Assembly (NCBI RefSeq): GCF_039522365.1
Contig: NZ_BAAADJ010000019.1
Span: 1 to 64,000, forward strand
Source: Bacillus carboniphilus
Lineage (GTDB): Bacteria > Bacillota > Bacilli > Bacillales > JC228
Length of the DNA stretch: 64,000 bases
Direction: 5' to 3'
The notes beneath the pieces were generated by a model that searched no databases, had not been told where the DNA came from, and saw nothing but the letters and a program-made list of their open reading frames with translations. Position numbers and translations under genes: made by a program. How positions within the stretch are numbered: position 1 is the first letter of the stretch; every line of letters starts with the position of its first letter. Shown here piece after piece: positions 53,549-60,840 of the stretch.

Positions 53549-53920
53549 GTGTATTCTGAAGATCTGCACAATATTCTAGAGATGATTGAAGCACTGGAGT
53601 CCAATGACGTTGTTCTACAAGTTGCTAGCGAAGAACCAATCGATGTTCATCTTTTTATAAAAGAAGAATTTAAAGATGGGCAAATTGGCTACCGGGTTGA
53701 CGAAGATGGGAATTCCTTACTAGGTGAAGATGAAGGAGATTGGATCGATGACTGGCATGTCATTGGGTACGATGAAGAAATAGGTGACCCGATTTTTGTC
53801 GATATTACAAAGGTCGATTATCCAGTTTATACAGCAGCACACGGCGAGGGTGATTGGGAGCCTGAGCTACTATTTGAATCAATGAGCGACTTTTTAAATC
53901 ACGTAAAGCCCCGGGAATAG
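53549..53920 (+). CDS. SUKH/SMI1-KNR4-like protein
   Basis: A 123-residue acidic soluble protein. The stretch YDEEIGDPIFVDITKVDYPVYTAAHGEGDWEPELLFESMSDFL resembles the C-terminal half of SMI1/KNR4 (SUKH) domains, with the usual GDPIFVD, aromatic and W residues. Many SUKH proteins are immunity proteins of polymorphic toxins, but no toxin is nearby. It lies 28 bp after splB with GAAAAGGGGGA before the GTG, so it may be read from the same transcript. Homology is moderate; another acidic family is possible. Confidence 0.7.
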   Translation: MYSEDLHNILEMIEALESNDVVLQVASEEPIDVHLFIKEEFKDGQIGYRVDEDGNSLLGEDEGDWIDDWHVIGYDEEIGDPIFVDITKVDYPVYTAAHGEGDWEPELLFESMSDFLNHVKPRE

Positions 53921-53941
53921 AAGTTCTTGGGGTTTTTTTTG
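53908..53941 (+). terminator. terminator overlapping the end of the SUKH-like gene
   Basis: AAGCCCCGGGAA / TTCTTGGGGTT stem with a short loop and eight T. It begins within the last codons of the gene. Confidence 0.85.
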
Positions 53942-53975
53942 TGATTTGGTAAGGGTTAGAATTATTACTCTCAAG

Positions 53976-54445
53976 CGGGGCACACTGCCTTTTTGCTGGC
54001 TCGTTTGGCACTTCTTCTACCTTCAAATGGACACGTTCGCTTCTTGCTGTCCCGTTTGGTACTCCTTCTCCTCTAAAACAGGACACGTTCGCTTCTTGCT
54101 GTCCCGTTTGGCATTACTTCTCTTTTTAAACGGGACACGTTTTCTTCTTGTTGTCCCGTTTGGCACTCTTTCTTCTTTCAAACGGGACAGGTTTTGTGCC
54201 TGCTGTCCCATTTGGCACACCTTCTCCTTTCAAACGGGACACGTTCGCTTCTTGCTGTCCGGTTTGGAACACAATCTCCTTTCAAACGGGACACGTTCGC
54301 TTCTTGCTGTCCGGTTTGGAACACAATCTCCTTTCAAACGGGACACGTTCGCTTCTTGCTGTCCCGTTTGGCACACCTACTCCTCTCAAACGGGACAGTT
54401 TCCTGTCCTGCTGTCCCGTATACCTCACCTTCTACTGACAAACCG
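53976..54445. repeat. 52-bp tandem dyad array, family C, eight or more units
   Basis: The TGTCCC or TGTCCG arm begins at 54048, 54100, 54152, 54204, 54256, 54308, 54360 and 54412, exactly every 52 bp. Arms are CAAACGGGACA and TGTCCCGTTTG with a 14-bp variable spacer such as CGTTCGCTTCTTGC or GGTTTTGTGCCTGC. Earlier diverged copies start near 53976. Arms, period and spacer length match the array at 20409-20668. Confidence 0.92.
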
Positions 54446-54454
54446 GACACGTTA

Positions 54455-54600
54455 TGTGCCCTAAGCCGGAAACAAACGTTAAAAGAGGGAACGCAAATTT
54501 GTTAAACGAGCCCTGAGCCGGAAACAAACGTTAAAAAAGGGAACGCAAATATTCAATACACCTCCCCCCGAGCCCTGTAGCAACGTTAACAAAACAATCA
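54455..54600. repeat. short direct repeat, family D
   Basis: GAGCCGGAAACAAACGTTAAAA followed by AGGGAACGCAAAT occurs twice (about 54465 and 54518), with a third partial copy near 54577 (GAGCCCTGTAGCAACGTTAAC). From here to 54746 I see no gene and no clear promoter. Confidence 0.65.
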
Positions 54601-54746
54601 CACCTCCCCCAAAAAAACCTTAACCCAAACCCATTCTTAAATTCCGTAAAATAAAATTAAATCTTTAAACTTTTTTAAAAATTTTGTAAATAATTGCAGA
54701 CAAATGACATCAATCTGGAATAAAATAAATAAAGGAGGGGTGTCAT

Positions 54747-55727
54747 TTGAACTACAAGATATTATTCTACTCATTTATTGCCACTAGTATATTAGTCCTC
54801 TCATTTTCTACTCTTTTTCAAAAAACTGACTCCATTGCTGTAGAAGCTGGAATGGAGTCCAACGAAGAGATTTTTACTCAGCTTGAGAAGGATGAACATA
54901 CGCTTCACGTATATTACTTTTACTTAAATCATCATGAAAAATCAGGATCCTCCATGTTGGTCTATTCACCAGATGGATATTCCATGCTTATTGATGCTGG
55001 TATTGAAGAATCATCGTCATTATTATCTGATTATTTGAATAAATTAGGAATTGAGCAAGTTGATATCGCGGTTGCTACACATCCCCACCATGATCATATT
55101 GGAGGGTATCTTCAGCTGCTTGATGAAGGAAGAATCAAAGAAATCTATATGCCGGAAATAGAACACCAAACAGAAACATATCATGATTTCATGGAGAAAA
55201 TCGCAAAAAATGACATTCCTATCAATTATTTAACTGCTAGTCAAACCTTTACACTAGGTGACTCGGTGCAATTTAAGGTATTGAATCCAAGTGCCCAAAT
55301 GCTAGATAAGTTAGAAGGTAGTTATCGTGTAACAGATATAAACAATCAATCTCTTGTGATGAGAATGGAATATAAGAATCATAGTTTCTTATTTTCTGGT
55401 GACATCTATGATGAGCAGGAAAAACAGTTAGTTGCTGAATATGGAAGCGCTTTAAAGGCAACGGTTATGGAAGCTCCCCACCATGGGGATGATACGTCAT
55501 CTTCCATAAGATATATACAAGCTGTATCCCCTGATTATGCCGTAATGAATGCTAATGTGTTACAGAGTAGGTATGTATTAAGAAGGTATGAAGTACTGGG
55601 AGTTTCCGCATTACCAACCAATGTTTACGGTACGGTTCACATTCAAACAGATGGAGATACTCTAAAAATAGCAACAGAGTTCCAGTCACCGTCGAAAATT
55701 AAAATGAGAAATAAAGGTAATGGTTAA
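54747..55727 (+). CDS. secreted metallo-beta-lactamase-fold hydrolase (ComEC C-terminal type)
   Basis: The 326-residue protein has an N-terminal membrane or signal segment (LFYSFIATSILVLSFSTLF) and a metallo-beta-lactamase domain with HPHHDHIGGY, the metal-binding loop, D in FSGDIYD and H in APHHGDD. The ComEC-like subgroup occurs as the nuclease domain of competence channels and as stand-alone secreted proteins. It could be an extracellular nuclease or phosphodiesterase; this is inference. TTG 54747 is preceded by AAAGGAGGGG. It is monocistronic. Confidence 0.82.
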   Translation: MNYKILFYSFIATSILVLSFSTLFQKTDSIAVEAGMESNEEIFTQLEKDEHTLHVYYFYLNHHEKSGSSMLVYSPDGYSMLIDAGIEESSSLLSDYLNKLGIEQVDIAVATHPHHDHIGGYLQLLDEGRIKEIYMPEIEHQTETYHDFMEKIAKNDIPINYLTASQTFTLGDSVQFKVLNPSAQMLDKLEGSYRVTDINNQSLVMRMEYKNHSFLFSGDIYDEQEKQLVAEYGSALKATVMEAPHHGDDTSSSIRYIQAVSPDYAVMNANVLQSRYVLRRYEVLGVSALPTNVYGTVHIQTDGDTLKIATEFQSPSKIKMRNKGNG

Positions 55728-55763
55728 AAAGCAATTCTCAATAGGGGAGTTGCTTTTCTTTTG
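55727..55763 (+). terminator. terminator after the MBL gene
   Basis: AAAAGCAA with TTGCTTTT plus inner TCTC/GGAG pairs; T-run follows. Confidence 0.8.
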
Positions 55764-55874
55764 GGTTGGTATTGACCTCTCATGGGGAAAAGAAGATTTT
55801 ATTTTAGAATCATATCTTAGTTTATAGGTTTGATATAATGATAGTACTAGAATAGACAAGTGGGGAGAATATAC

Positions 55875-56810
55875 ATGAGTAAATTAGAAACCGAATTAAA
55901 ACCGAGAAGGAAATGGCGAAAAGGATTCAAATGGTCACTGTTGACAATTGCAGTAGTCGTGCTCGTTCTCTTTATTTTCCCAGGACCGAAGGCAGAACAT
56001 CACCCTTTTCTAGATTTAGATAAGCCTTTAGTTATTGCACACCAAGGAGGAGCATTATTAGCACCCTCTAATACGATGGTGGCTTTCGAAAATGCTGTGG
56101 ATCTTGATGTTGACGTTTTGGAATTTGATATACATATAACAAAGGATGGGCAACTAGTTGTGATCCATGATCCTACCGTCGATCGCACTACGGATGGAAC
56201 AGGGAAAGTGGAGGACATGACATTAGAAGAGCTGAAGAAACTGGATGCAGGGTACTATTTTAAAGATGTAAACGGGGATTTTCCTTTTAGGGACCAAGGG
56301 ATTACGATTCCAACTGTTGAAGAAGTATTCAGTGCTTTTCCTAGCATGCCAATGATGATTGAAATAAAAGATGATAATCCTCCTGAACGGTTAGAAGAAA
56401 TATCTCAAAAATTGTGGGCGTTGATTCAAAAATACAATATGGCGGATCAAACACTGGTTGCTTCTTTTGACCAAAACATTATTGAAATGTTCCAAAAGGT
56501 TAGTAAAAACCAAGTTGCACTTGGCGGAGGAAGAGGAGAGGCAAAACCGTTTGTTATCTCAAGTATGCTTTCCATGCAACCTATTTATAACCCAAAAGTT
56601 CAGGCGTTTCAACTGCCACTAAAAGACGGAAAAATTAACTTAAGTAAGCCATATATTGTGGAAAATGCTCACAAACGGGGAATGGAGGTTTATTACTGGA
56701 CGATCAATGACCCTAAAGTGATGGAAACTTTAGTTAAACAAGGTGCAGATGGGATCATTACAGACAGACCAGATTTATTGATTGATGTGTTATCCATCCA
56801 TAATAAGTAA
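55875..56810 (+). CDS. glycerophosphodiester phosphodiesterase, membrane-anchored
   Basis: The 311-residue protein has one N-terminal membrane segment (WSLLTIAVVVLVLFIF) after a basic cytosolic tail, then a GDPD TIM barrel: the AHQGG start with the catalytic histidine (in place of the usual HRG), EFDIHITKDGQLVVIHD with both acidic ligands and the second histidine, and a C-terminal ADGIITDRPD. It hydrolyses glycerophosphodiesters or teichoic acid fragments outside the membrane. The start is ATG 55875, with GGGGAGA before it; GTG 55860 is a weaker alternative. Confidence 0.88.
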   Translation: MSKLETELKPRRKWRKGFKWSLLTIAVVVLVLFIFPGPKAEHHPFLDLDKPLVIAHQGGALLAPSNTMVAFENAVDLDVDVLEFDIHITKDGQLVVIHDPTVDRTTDGTGKVEDMTLEELKKLDAGYYFKDVNGDFPFRDQGITIPTVEEVFSAFPSMPMMIEIKDDNPPERLEEISQKLWALIQKYNMADQTLVASFDQNIIEMFQKVSKNQVALGGGRGEAKPFVISSMLSMQPIYNPKVQAFQLPLKDGKINLSKPYIVENAHKRGMEVYYWTINDPKVMETLVKQGADGIITDRPDLLIDVLSIHNK

Positions 56811-56817
56811 GAAAGAA

Positions 56818-56861
56818 AAAAGATGCGTCAATCACTCAAGATTAACGCATCTTTTTTTAGT
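56818..56861. terminator. bidirectional terminator
   Basis: AAAAAGATGCGT / ACGCATCTTTTT, 12-bp stem with T-runs on both strands, between the GDPD gene and the convergent kinase gene. Confidence 0.93.
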
Positions 56862-56878
56862 GTATAACCCTAATTGTT

Positions 56879-58003
56879 TTATTGTTTAATCAGCGGAAGC
56901 ATAACCCGGAAAGTGGTTTCTTCTTCATTAGAAAAGCACTCCAATGTACCTTTGTGTCTTTCAATTATTTCTTTACACACAAAGAGGCCTAATCCAGTTC
57001 CTAATTGTTTAGTTGTAACGAACGGTTCAAAGATGGTTCTGAGTAACTCCGGTGGAATAGTAGGTCCGTTGTTGGTTAACTCAATGACTATGTTATTTTC
57101 TTTTTTACTTGTAAGGATTTGGATTTTTGGATCTTTTCGGTGATTTTGGAGCACATCAATGGCGTTAAATAATATGTTCATAAAAACTTGTCTTAGTTCA
57201 TCTATGTATCCGTAAATCGTGATATCTTCTAAAATCTCTTTTTCAATTTCAACTTTTGCACTAAGTAAACTTGGGTATAAAAATGTAATAAGCTCTTCAA
57301 ATAGTTCATGAAGGAAGACGGTGCTCTTCTCTTTCCCAATTAACTCTTTTTTGGATAACAGTAGAAATTGAGAAATACGGAAATTCAATTGTTCAATTTC
57401 ACTCGCAATGATATCCAGGTAAGGGACATTTTTGTAATCGGAACGCAGTAGTTGCACGAAGCCCTGAATAGATGTTAATGGGTTTCTAAATTCATGTATA
57501 AAGCTTGATGTCATTTGACCTAGAAGTGTTAACCGATCCTTGTGAGACTGATTGATGAAAGAATTCTTTTCTTCAATGATCCGGTCCTTGAGCTTAGCGT
57601 AGTGATTAACGGCATGGAACATAAACTGATCAAAGCATTGATTCATATTCTCAAAGATCACTTGAATATGTTCTCTATTTTCATTGTCATCAATTTTAAA
57701 CAAATGGTTAAATATTTCAGTTCTCCCCATACTTACGTTATAAATAAAATCACCCATGTTAATGCCGGCCTGTACTCTTTCCTCTGCAACACGTTTGGCC
57801 AACCTCTCAATTTTAGGCTCCATTTTATCTATAGGGGTCATGATAGATTCTTGTAGAAATAAAAACATCGTTTCCCCATTTAACAGGACTCTTTCAGGAT
57901 TTGGATCAGTCGGGGATTTTAGCGCTTTTTTATCCCATCTCTCAAGCAACGTTTCCTTATGTAACTCAAGGTTTTCATAAATATGAAGCTTGGTTTTTAT
58001 CAT
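56879..58003 (-). CDS. sporulation-type sensor histidine kinase
   Basis: The 374-residue soluble kinase has an N-terminal helical sensor domain (about 5-140, resembling the HisK_N domain of Bacillus kinases), HisKA with phosphoacceptor H170 (SFIHEFRNPLTS), and HATPase with N-box LFNAIDVL, G1/G2 boxes TNNGPTIPPE and GTGLGLFV. There is no response regulator next to it, as expected for kinases that feed the Spo0F phosphorelay. The ATG has GGGGAA before it. The N-terminal assignment is less certain than the kinase core. Confidence 0.85.
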   Translation of the reverse strand: MIKTKLHIYENLELHKETLLERWDKKALKSPTDPNPERVLLNGETMFLFLQESIMTPIDKMEPKIERLAKRVAEERVQAGINMGDFIYNVSMGRTEIFNHLFKIDDNENREHIQVIFENMNQCFDQFMFHAVNHYAKLKDRIIEEKNSFINQSHKDRLTLLGQMTSSFIHEFRNPLTSIQGFVQLLRSDYKNVPYLDIIASEIEQLNFRISQFLLLSKKELIGKEKSTVFLHELFEELITFLYPSLLSAKVEIEKEILEDITIYGYIDELRQVFMNILFNAIDVLQNHRKDPKIQILTSKKENNIVIELTNNGPTIPPELLRTIFEPFVTTKQLGTGLGLFVCKEIIERHKGTLECFSNEEETTFRVMLPLIKQ

Positions 58004-58081
58004 TTCCCCATACCCCTTTTACATTTCTTATATATGAATTCTAGAAGTAGTTCGATTTTCCTCCTTTAATGAATGAAAGAG

Positions 58082-58110
58082 TTGCACTTTTCTTTTATCA
58101 ATACTATAAT
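58082..58110 (+). promoter_or_regulatory. thiT promoter
   Basis: TTGCAC (58082-58087), 17 bp, consensus TATAAT (58105-58110). Transcription would start about 58117, just before the TPP aptamer. Confidence 0.75.
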
Positions 58111-58133
58111 ACAGTTGAAAATGAAATATTTTT

Positions 58134-58216
58134 CCACAAGGGGAGCCAATTTGGCTGAGAGTGAACATTGTTCAGACCCTTTGAACCTGTTAGTTAATAC
58201 TAGCGTAGGGATGTGG
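58134..58216 (+). promoter_or_regulatory. thiamine pyrophosphate (TPP) riboswitch aptamer
   Basis: All THI-box parts are present: GGGGAGCC, GGCTGAGAG, GACCCTTTGAACCTGTTAG, TAATACTAGCGTAGGGA. P1 is CCACA (58134) with TGTGG (58212). Downstream, ATGTTCACT (58286-58294) is the perfect complement of AGTGAACAT inside the aptamer (58160-58168), and TTCCCCT can pair with AGGGGA at 58139-58144. This gives a clear antiterminator that is lost when TPP binds. Confidence 0.95.
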
Positions 58217-58292
58217 TGTAGCTAGGCGTTCTGTTAGCGATGTGATTGCGTTTGTACTTGCTAGCTTTATAGAAACGTTTAGGTTATGTTCA

Positions 58293-58323
58293 CTTCCCCT
58301 CAAAAAAAGAAAGGGGATTTTTT
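58293..58323 (+). terminator. TPP-controlled terminator overlapping the thiT ribosome binding site
   Basis: TCCCCT with AGGGGA around a purine loop, then seven T, ending directly at the thiT start codon. The AAAGGGGA arm is also the ribosome binding site, so the hairpin can block both transcription and translation. Confidence 0.8.
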
Positions 58324-58324
58324 T

Positions 58325-58930
58325 ATGGGATCAAACTCAAGTAAGACGTTATTTTTGGTGGAGGTTGCGATATTTACAGCTATCGCCTATTTACTCGATT
58401 ATGTTTCGGGTATCCTTATGAAAAACTTTTGGCCACAGGGAGGATCTGTATCATTAGCCATGGTACCCGTTGTCATTATGGCCTTTAGATGGGGATTAAA
58501 GGGTGGTCTTGCAACTGGATTTTTATTAGGGTCTATTCAATTATTTAGTGGTTTTGCAACCATTTATTACTTCTTACAAATCATCTTTGATTACTCGTTA
58601 GCGTTTGCCGTTGTTGGGTTTGCAGGTATATTCGCTAAGTCAGTACAACGTGCTTTGGTCAATGGAAATAAAGGACAGTTGCTTGTATTTGCGATATTCG
58701 GTTCGGTGCTTGGGGGACTACTTCGCTACTTCATTCACTTTATTTCAGGGGTTACCTTCTTTGCACAGTACGCACCGGAGGACCAGCCTGTATGGTTATA
58801 CTCCATTGTTTATAACGGAGGATACATGATTCCATCTATTATTATCACGGCTGTTGTAGTGTATTTACTTATCCTAACAGCACCAAAACAAATGATGAGA
58901 AAAGACTTTGAGATAAATAAAGCAGTTTAA
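58325..58930 (+). CDS. thiT: thiamine transporter ThiT (ECF S-component)
   Basis: The 201-residue membrane protein has six helices with the ThiT signatures: LVEVAIFTAIAYLLDY, the aromatic WPQGGSVSLAMVPVVIMAFRWG, and LLRYFIHFISGVTFFAQYAPEDQPVWLYSIVYNGGYMIPS with the thiamine-binding tryptophan, tyrosine and asparagine. It takes up thiamine together with the shared ECF module encoded elsewhere. The TPP riboswitch upstream fixes the substrate. ATG 58325 follows AAAGGGGA. Confidence 0.95.
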   Translation: MGSNSSKTLFLVEVAIFTAIAYLLDYVSGILMKNFWPQGGSVSLAMVPVVIMAFRWGLKGGLATGFLLGSIQLFSGFATIYYFLQIIFDYSLAFAVVGFAGIFAKSVQRALVNGNKGQLLVFAIFGSVLGGLLRYFIHFISGVTFFAQYAPEDQPVWLYSIVYNGGYMIPSIIITAVVVYLLILTAPKQMMRKDFEINKAV

Positions 58931-58946
58931 ACATACACATTTTTGG

Positions 58947-58984
58947 AGCCTTTAGCGTATATATTTCGCTGAAGGCTTTTATAT
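58947..58984 (+). terminator. terminator after thiT
   Basis: AGCCTTTAGCG / CGCTGAAGGCT, 11-bp stem (one G-T pair) and TTTTAT. Confidence 0.85.
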
Positions 58985-59138
58985 TTTAGTGTGTTTTTCT
59001 CTAACGGCTGTGGAACTAACTTGGTGGCTCAGACGATAGTAGGAAAATTTTCATAGTTTCGTTGTTCATTTCCCAAGATTTGTGTAAAATGGTAAGAGAA
59101 TTAGAAAATATTTCAAGATAGTTGAAAGGAGAGGTTTC

Positions 59139-59519
59139 ATGTCACCAGCCGTTGTGTTTTTAATCCTTTATCCAATCGGTATGATCCTCTTAGCCTATGT
59201 ATTAAAATATCTACTCCGGAAAAAGAGAAAAGCAAATCTTTTAATCTATGTTTCTGTCTATATTTTCTCTAATATTGCCATTGCCTTTTTCCTTCGAGGC
59301 GGATTTAAGGTTTCTTATATTGTAAACTCAGGAAAAGGTTTTGCTGCGTTTGCAGGCTTTACTCTTGATGAATGGTTACGAACCATTTTAATTCCTCATG
59401 TATTTACCTTGCTATATATATTCCTAATTGCGGTTTCTTTTGTGATTGTACGCAAGACTATGATGTATAGGAAGTTAAATATCATGGAAAAACACGAGTA
59501 TGTAGAAAAGTCATCTTAA
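59139..59519 (+). CDS. membrane protein of unknown function
   Basis: A 126-residue basic protein with about three hydrophobic helices (PAVVFLILYPIGMILLAYVL, LIYVSVYIFSNIAIAFFL, IPHVFTLLYIFLIAVSFVIV). A loop of about 30 residues between helices 2 and 3 contains GKGFAAFAGF. I do not recognise the family. GAAAGGAGAGG precedes the ATG. It stands alone after the thiT terminator. Confidence 0.75.
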   Translation: MSPAVVFLILYPIGMILLAYVLKYLLRKKRKANLLIYVSVYIFSNIAIAFFLRGGFKVSYIVNSGKGFAAFAGFTLDEWLRTILIPHVFTLLYIFLIAVSFVIVRKTMMYRKLNIMEKHEYVEKSS

Positions 59520-59611
59520 TAATGAATTACTCTCAACAAACAGACTACACCCACAAAAATGTATGAAATTACGTATATTGTATTATCTAGAATATAGGGG
59601 TGTAAGGTCTG

Positions 59612-59776
59612 ATGGGAAATAGTCTTCATCCAACAATCAAAAAGTGTCTCCAACACTTAGACGTCTTAGGGGCAGATGATAAAATAAAGCAAATCGTATA
59701 CATGTATATGGAAGGACTAAAAAAAGATCTTGTTCAGCATAGTTCGAAGGAAGGTAAAGATAGCAAAGACACATAA
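59612..59776 (+). CDS. 54-residue protein of unknown function
   Basis: A short frame from ATG 59612 encodes 54 residues: an N-terminal helix (LHPTIKKCLQHLDVLG), an IKQIVYMYMEGLKKDL helix, and a polar tail. AAGG lies 5 bp upstream. The following terminator (59757-59797) has its stem starting at the last codons, the way many small genes here end, which supports a real gene. No family is recognised. Confidence 0.55.
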   Translation: MGNSLHPTIKKCLQHLDVLGADDKIKQIVYMYMEGLKKDLVQHSSKEGKDSKDT

Positions 59777-59797
59777 GTCTTTTTGCTATCTTTTTTG
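59757..59797 (+). terminator. terminator at the end of the 54-residue gene
   Basis: AGATAGCAAAgAC with GTcTTTTTGCTATCT forms a long stem around ACATAA, followed by six T. Confidence 0.85.
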
Positions 59798-59868
59798 TTG
59801 TACAAAAAAGGGTATCGATTTCTAGGTATCGAATATGTAAGGTATATGACAATAGGGGTTGAATCAAA

Positions 59869-60081
59869 ATGAAAAAGTGGGATCAGCTAAAACAATTGTT
59901 ACTTATATTGGCGATTGCCGGTCAGCTTATAGGGATTGTCCTGCTCTTTATTCATATCCCTTCGGCGATTGCATTTTTTGTGATATATGCACTCACCTTA
60001 CTATTTTTATTTGTACTCATCATTATTGAACGAAAAAAAGAGAAGAAAGAGGATGATGAAAATGATTTTAGTGACTACTGA
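59869..60081 (+). CDS. two-helix small membrane protein
   Basis: A 70-residue protein with two membrane helices (LLLILAIAGQLIGIVLLFI and AIAFFVIYALTLLFLFVLIII) and a charged cytosolic tail rich in K, E and D. Its 3' end overlaps the YbjQ gene by 20 bp, so the two are co-expressed. The ribosome binding site is AGGGG. The overlap suggests a membrane partner or anchor for the YbjQ protein, by inference only. Confidence 0.75.
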   Translation: MKKWDQLKQLLLILAIAGQLIGIVLLFIHIPSAIAFFVIYALTLLFLFVLIIIERKKEKKEDDENDFSDY

Positions 60082-60376
60082 TTTTGTACCAGGAAAGGAA
60101 ATTAAAGAATTAAAAGGTTTTGTCAGAGGAAGTACTGTCCAATCAAAGCACGTTGGAAAGGACATTCTAGCAGGGCTAAAGACGATCGTTGGTGGAGAAA
60201 TTAAGGAATATACGGAAATGATGGATGAGGCTAGACAAAAAGCAATCGGCCGTATGGTTGAAGATGCTCAGAAAAAAGGAGCCAATGCCATTATTACCGT
60301 TCGGCTAGAATCATCAGCAGTCATGTCAAGTGCTTCCGAGATTATTGCATACGGTACAGCAGTTTATGTAGAGTAA
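60062..60376 (+). CDS. YbjQ/UPF0145-family protein
   Basis: The 104-residue protein matches the UPF0145 family: MILVTTDFVPGKEIKELKGFVRGSTV at the start, then ARQKAIGRMVEDAQKKGANAIITVRLESS. It forms a compact oligomeric fold and is listed as a possible heavy-metal-binding domain, but the function is unproven. ATG 60062 has GAGG 9 bp upstream and lies inside the end of the two-helix membrane protein gene. The longer frame starting at 59987 is a shadow. Confidence 0.88.
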   Translation: MILVTTDFVPGKEIKELKGFVRGSTVQSKHVGKDILAGLKTIVGGEIKEYTEMMDEARQKAIGRMVEDAQKKGANAIITVRLESSAVMSSASEIIAYGTAVYVE

Positions 60377-60410
60377 ATAGCCTATCTTTTCAATAAATGG
60401 AAAATTTTTA

Positions 60411-60439
60411 TTGACTCTACTTCCAAACGATGGTAACCT
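60411..60439 (+). promoter_or_regulatory. probable promoter of the ABC exporter leader
   Basis: TTGACT (60411-60416), 17 bp, then TGGTAACCT, an extended -10 form (TG-N-TAACCT, 60434-60439). It lies 40 bp before the 25-residue leader ORF. Confidence 0.5.
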
Positions 60440-60481
60440 GACATAGCAAATAAAAAATGTAACGGAAAGGAGCGTTGTGTC

Positions 60482-60559
60482 ATGATTTTAATTCTAATTA
60501 CTTCAAATGCAATTCAACAAAATAATATGATGGCGCAACCAAGCTCCTTGAATAAATAA
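60482..60559 (+). CDS. putative 25-residue leader peptide of the BmrCD-like operon
   Basis: ATG 60482, preceded by AAAGGAG about 10 bp upstream, encodes 25 residues beginning MILILITSNAIQQ and ends at TAA 60557-60559. It is followed by an 80-base structured stretch and an intrinsic terminator (60640-60679), then 160 bp later the ABC genes. This is the layout of the B. subtilis bmrB leader, where ribosomes stalled by antibiotics on the leader ORF prevent termination. Its size and position fit a leader peptide, but no homology to BmrB is visible. Confidence 0.55.
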   Translation: MILILITSNAIQQNNMMAQPSSLNK

Positions 60560-60639
60560 TATTTTCATTTAACCAAGGGAGTCCTATCAGGTTGTGGCCA
60601 TTTCCTGCAATCTGTGTGGTCTTCTGTCTATTTTCGTCT

Positions 60640-60679
60640 AAAAAGGCATGTCGTACATAGGTGCGGTGTGCCTTTTTTT
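60640..60679 (+). terminator. attenuator terminator before the ABC exporter genes
   Basis: AAAAAGGCA (60640-60648) pairs with TGCCTTTTT (60669-60677) around a 20-base loop, then T. It lies between the leader ORF and the structural genes, so full-length expression requires read-through. Confidence 0.7.
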
Positions 60680-60746
60680 GTTTTTTTGGGATAAAAGTGG
60701 ATGATTCCATTTTTATATAAAAAAATAACAAAAAACAGGAGGAATT

Positions 60747-60803
60747 ATGATGTATCAAATGAACACGAAAGCATTTTGCAACGGAGATCCAGAAAGCGGT
60801 TAG
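60747..60803 (+). CDS. 18-residue ORF with strong ribosome binding site
   Basis: AGGAGGAATT precedes ATG 60747, which opens an 18-codon frame (MMYQMNTKAFCNGDP and three more residues) ending at TAG 60801-60803, 37 bp before the transporter start. It could be a second leader or simply chance. I see nothing conserved. Confidence 0.35.
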   Translation: MMYQMNTKAFCNGDPESG

Positions 60804-60840
60804 TTATAGAGAGAGAAAAAATCGAAGGTAGGTTGACAAT

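Noticed and set aside
53946-54464. 172-residue ORF over the family C array
   Set aside because: Same reason: frames through the 52-bp array are open by chance, with repeated Phe, Leu and Ser-rich peptides and no ribosome binding site.
59987-60061. Longer YbjQ start at 59987
   Set aside because: This stretch lies inside the two-helix membrane gene in another frame and lacks a ribosome binding site.
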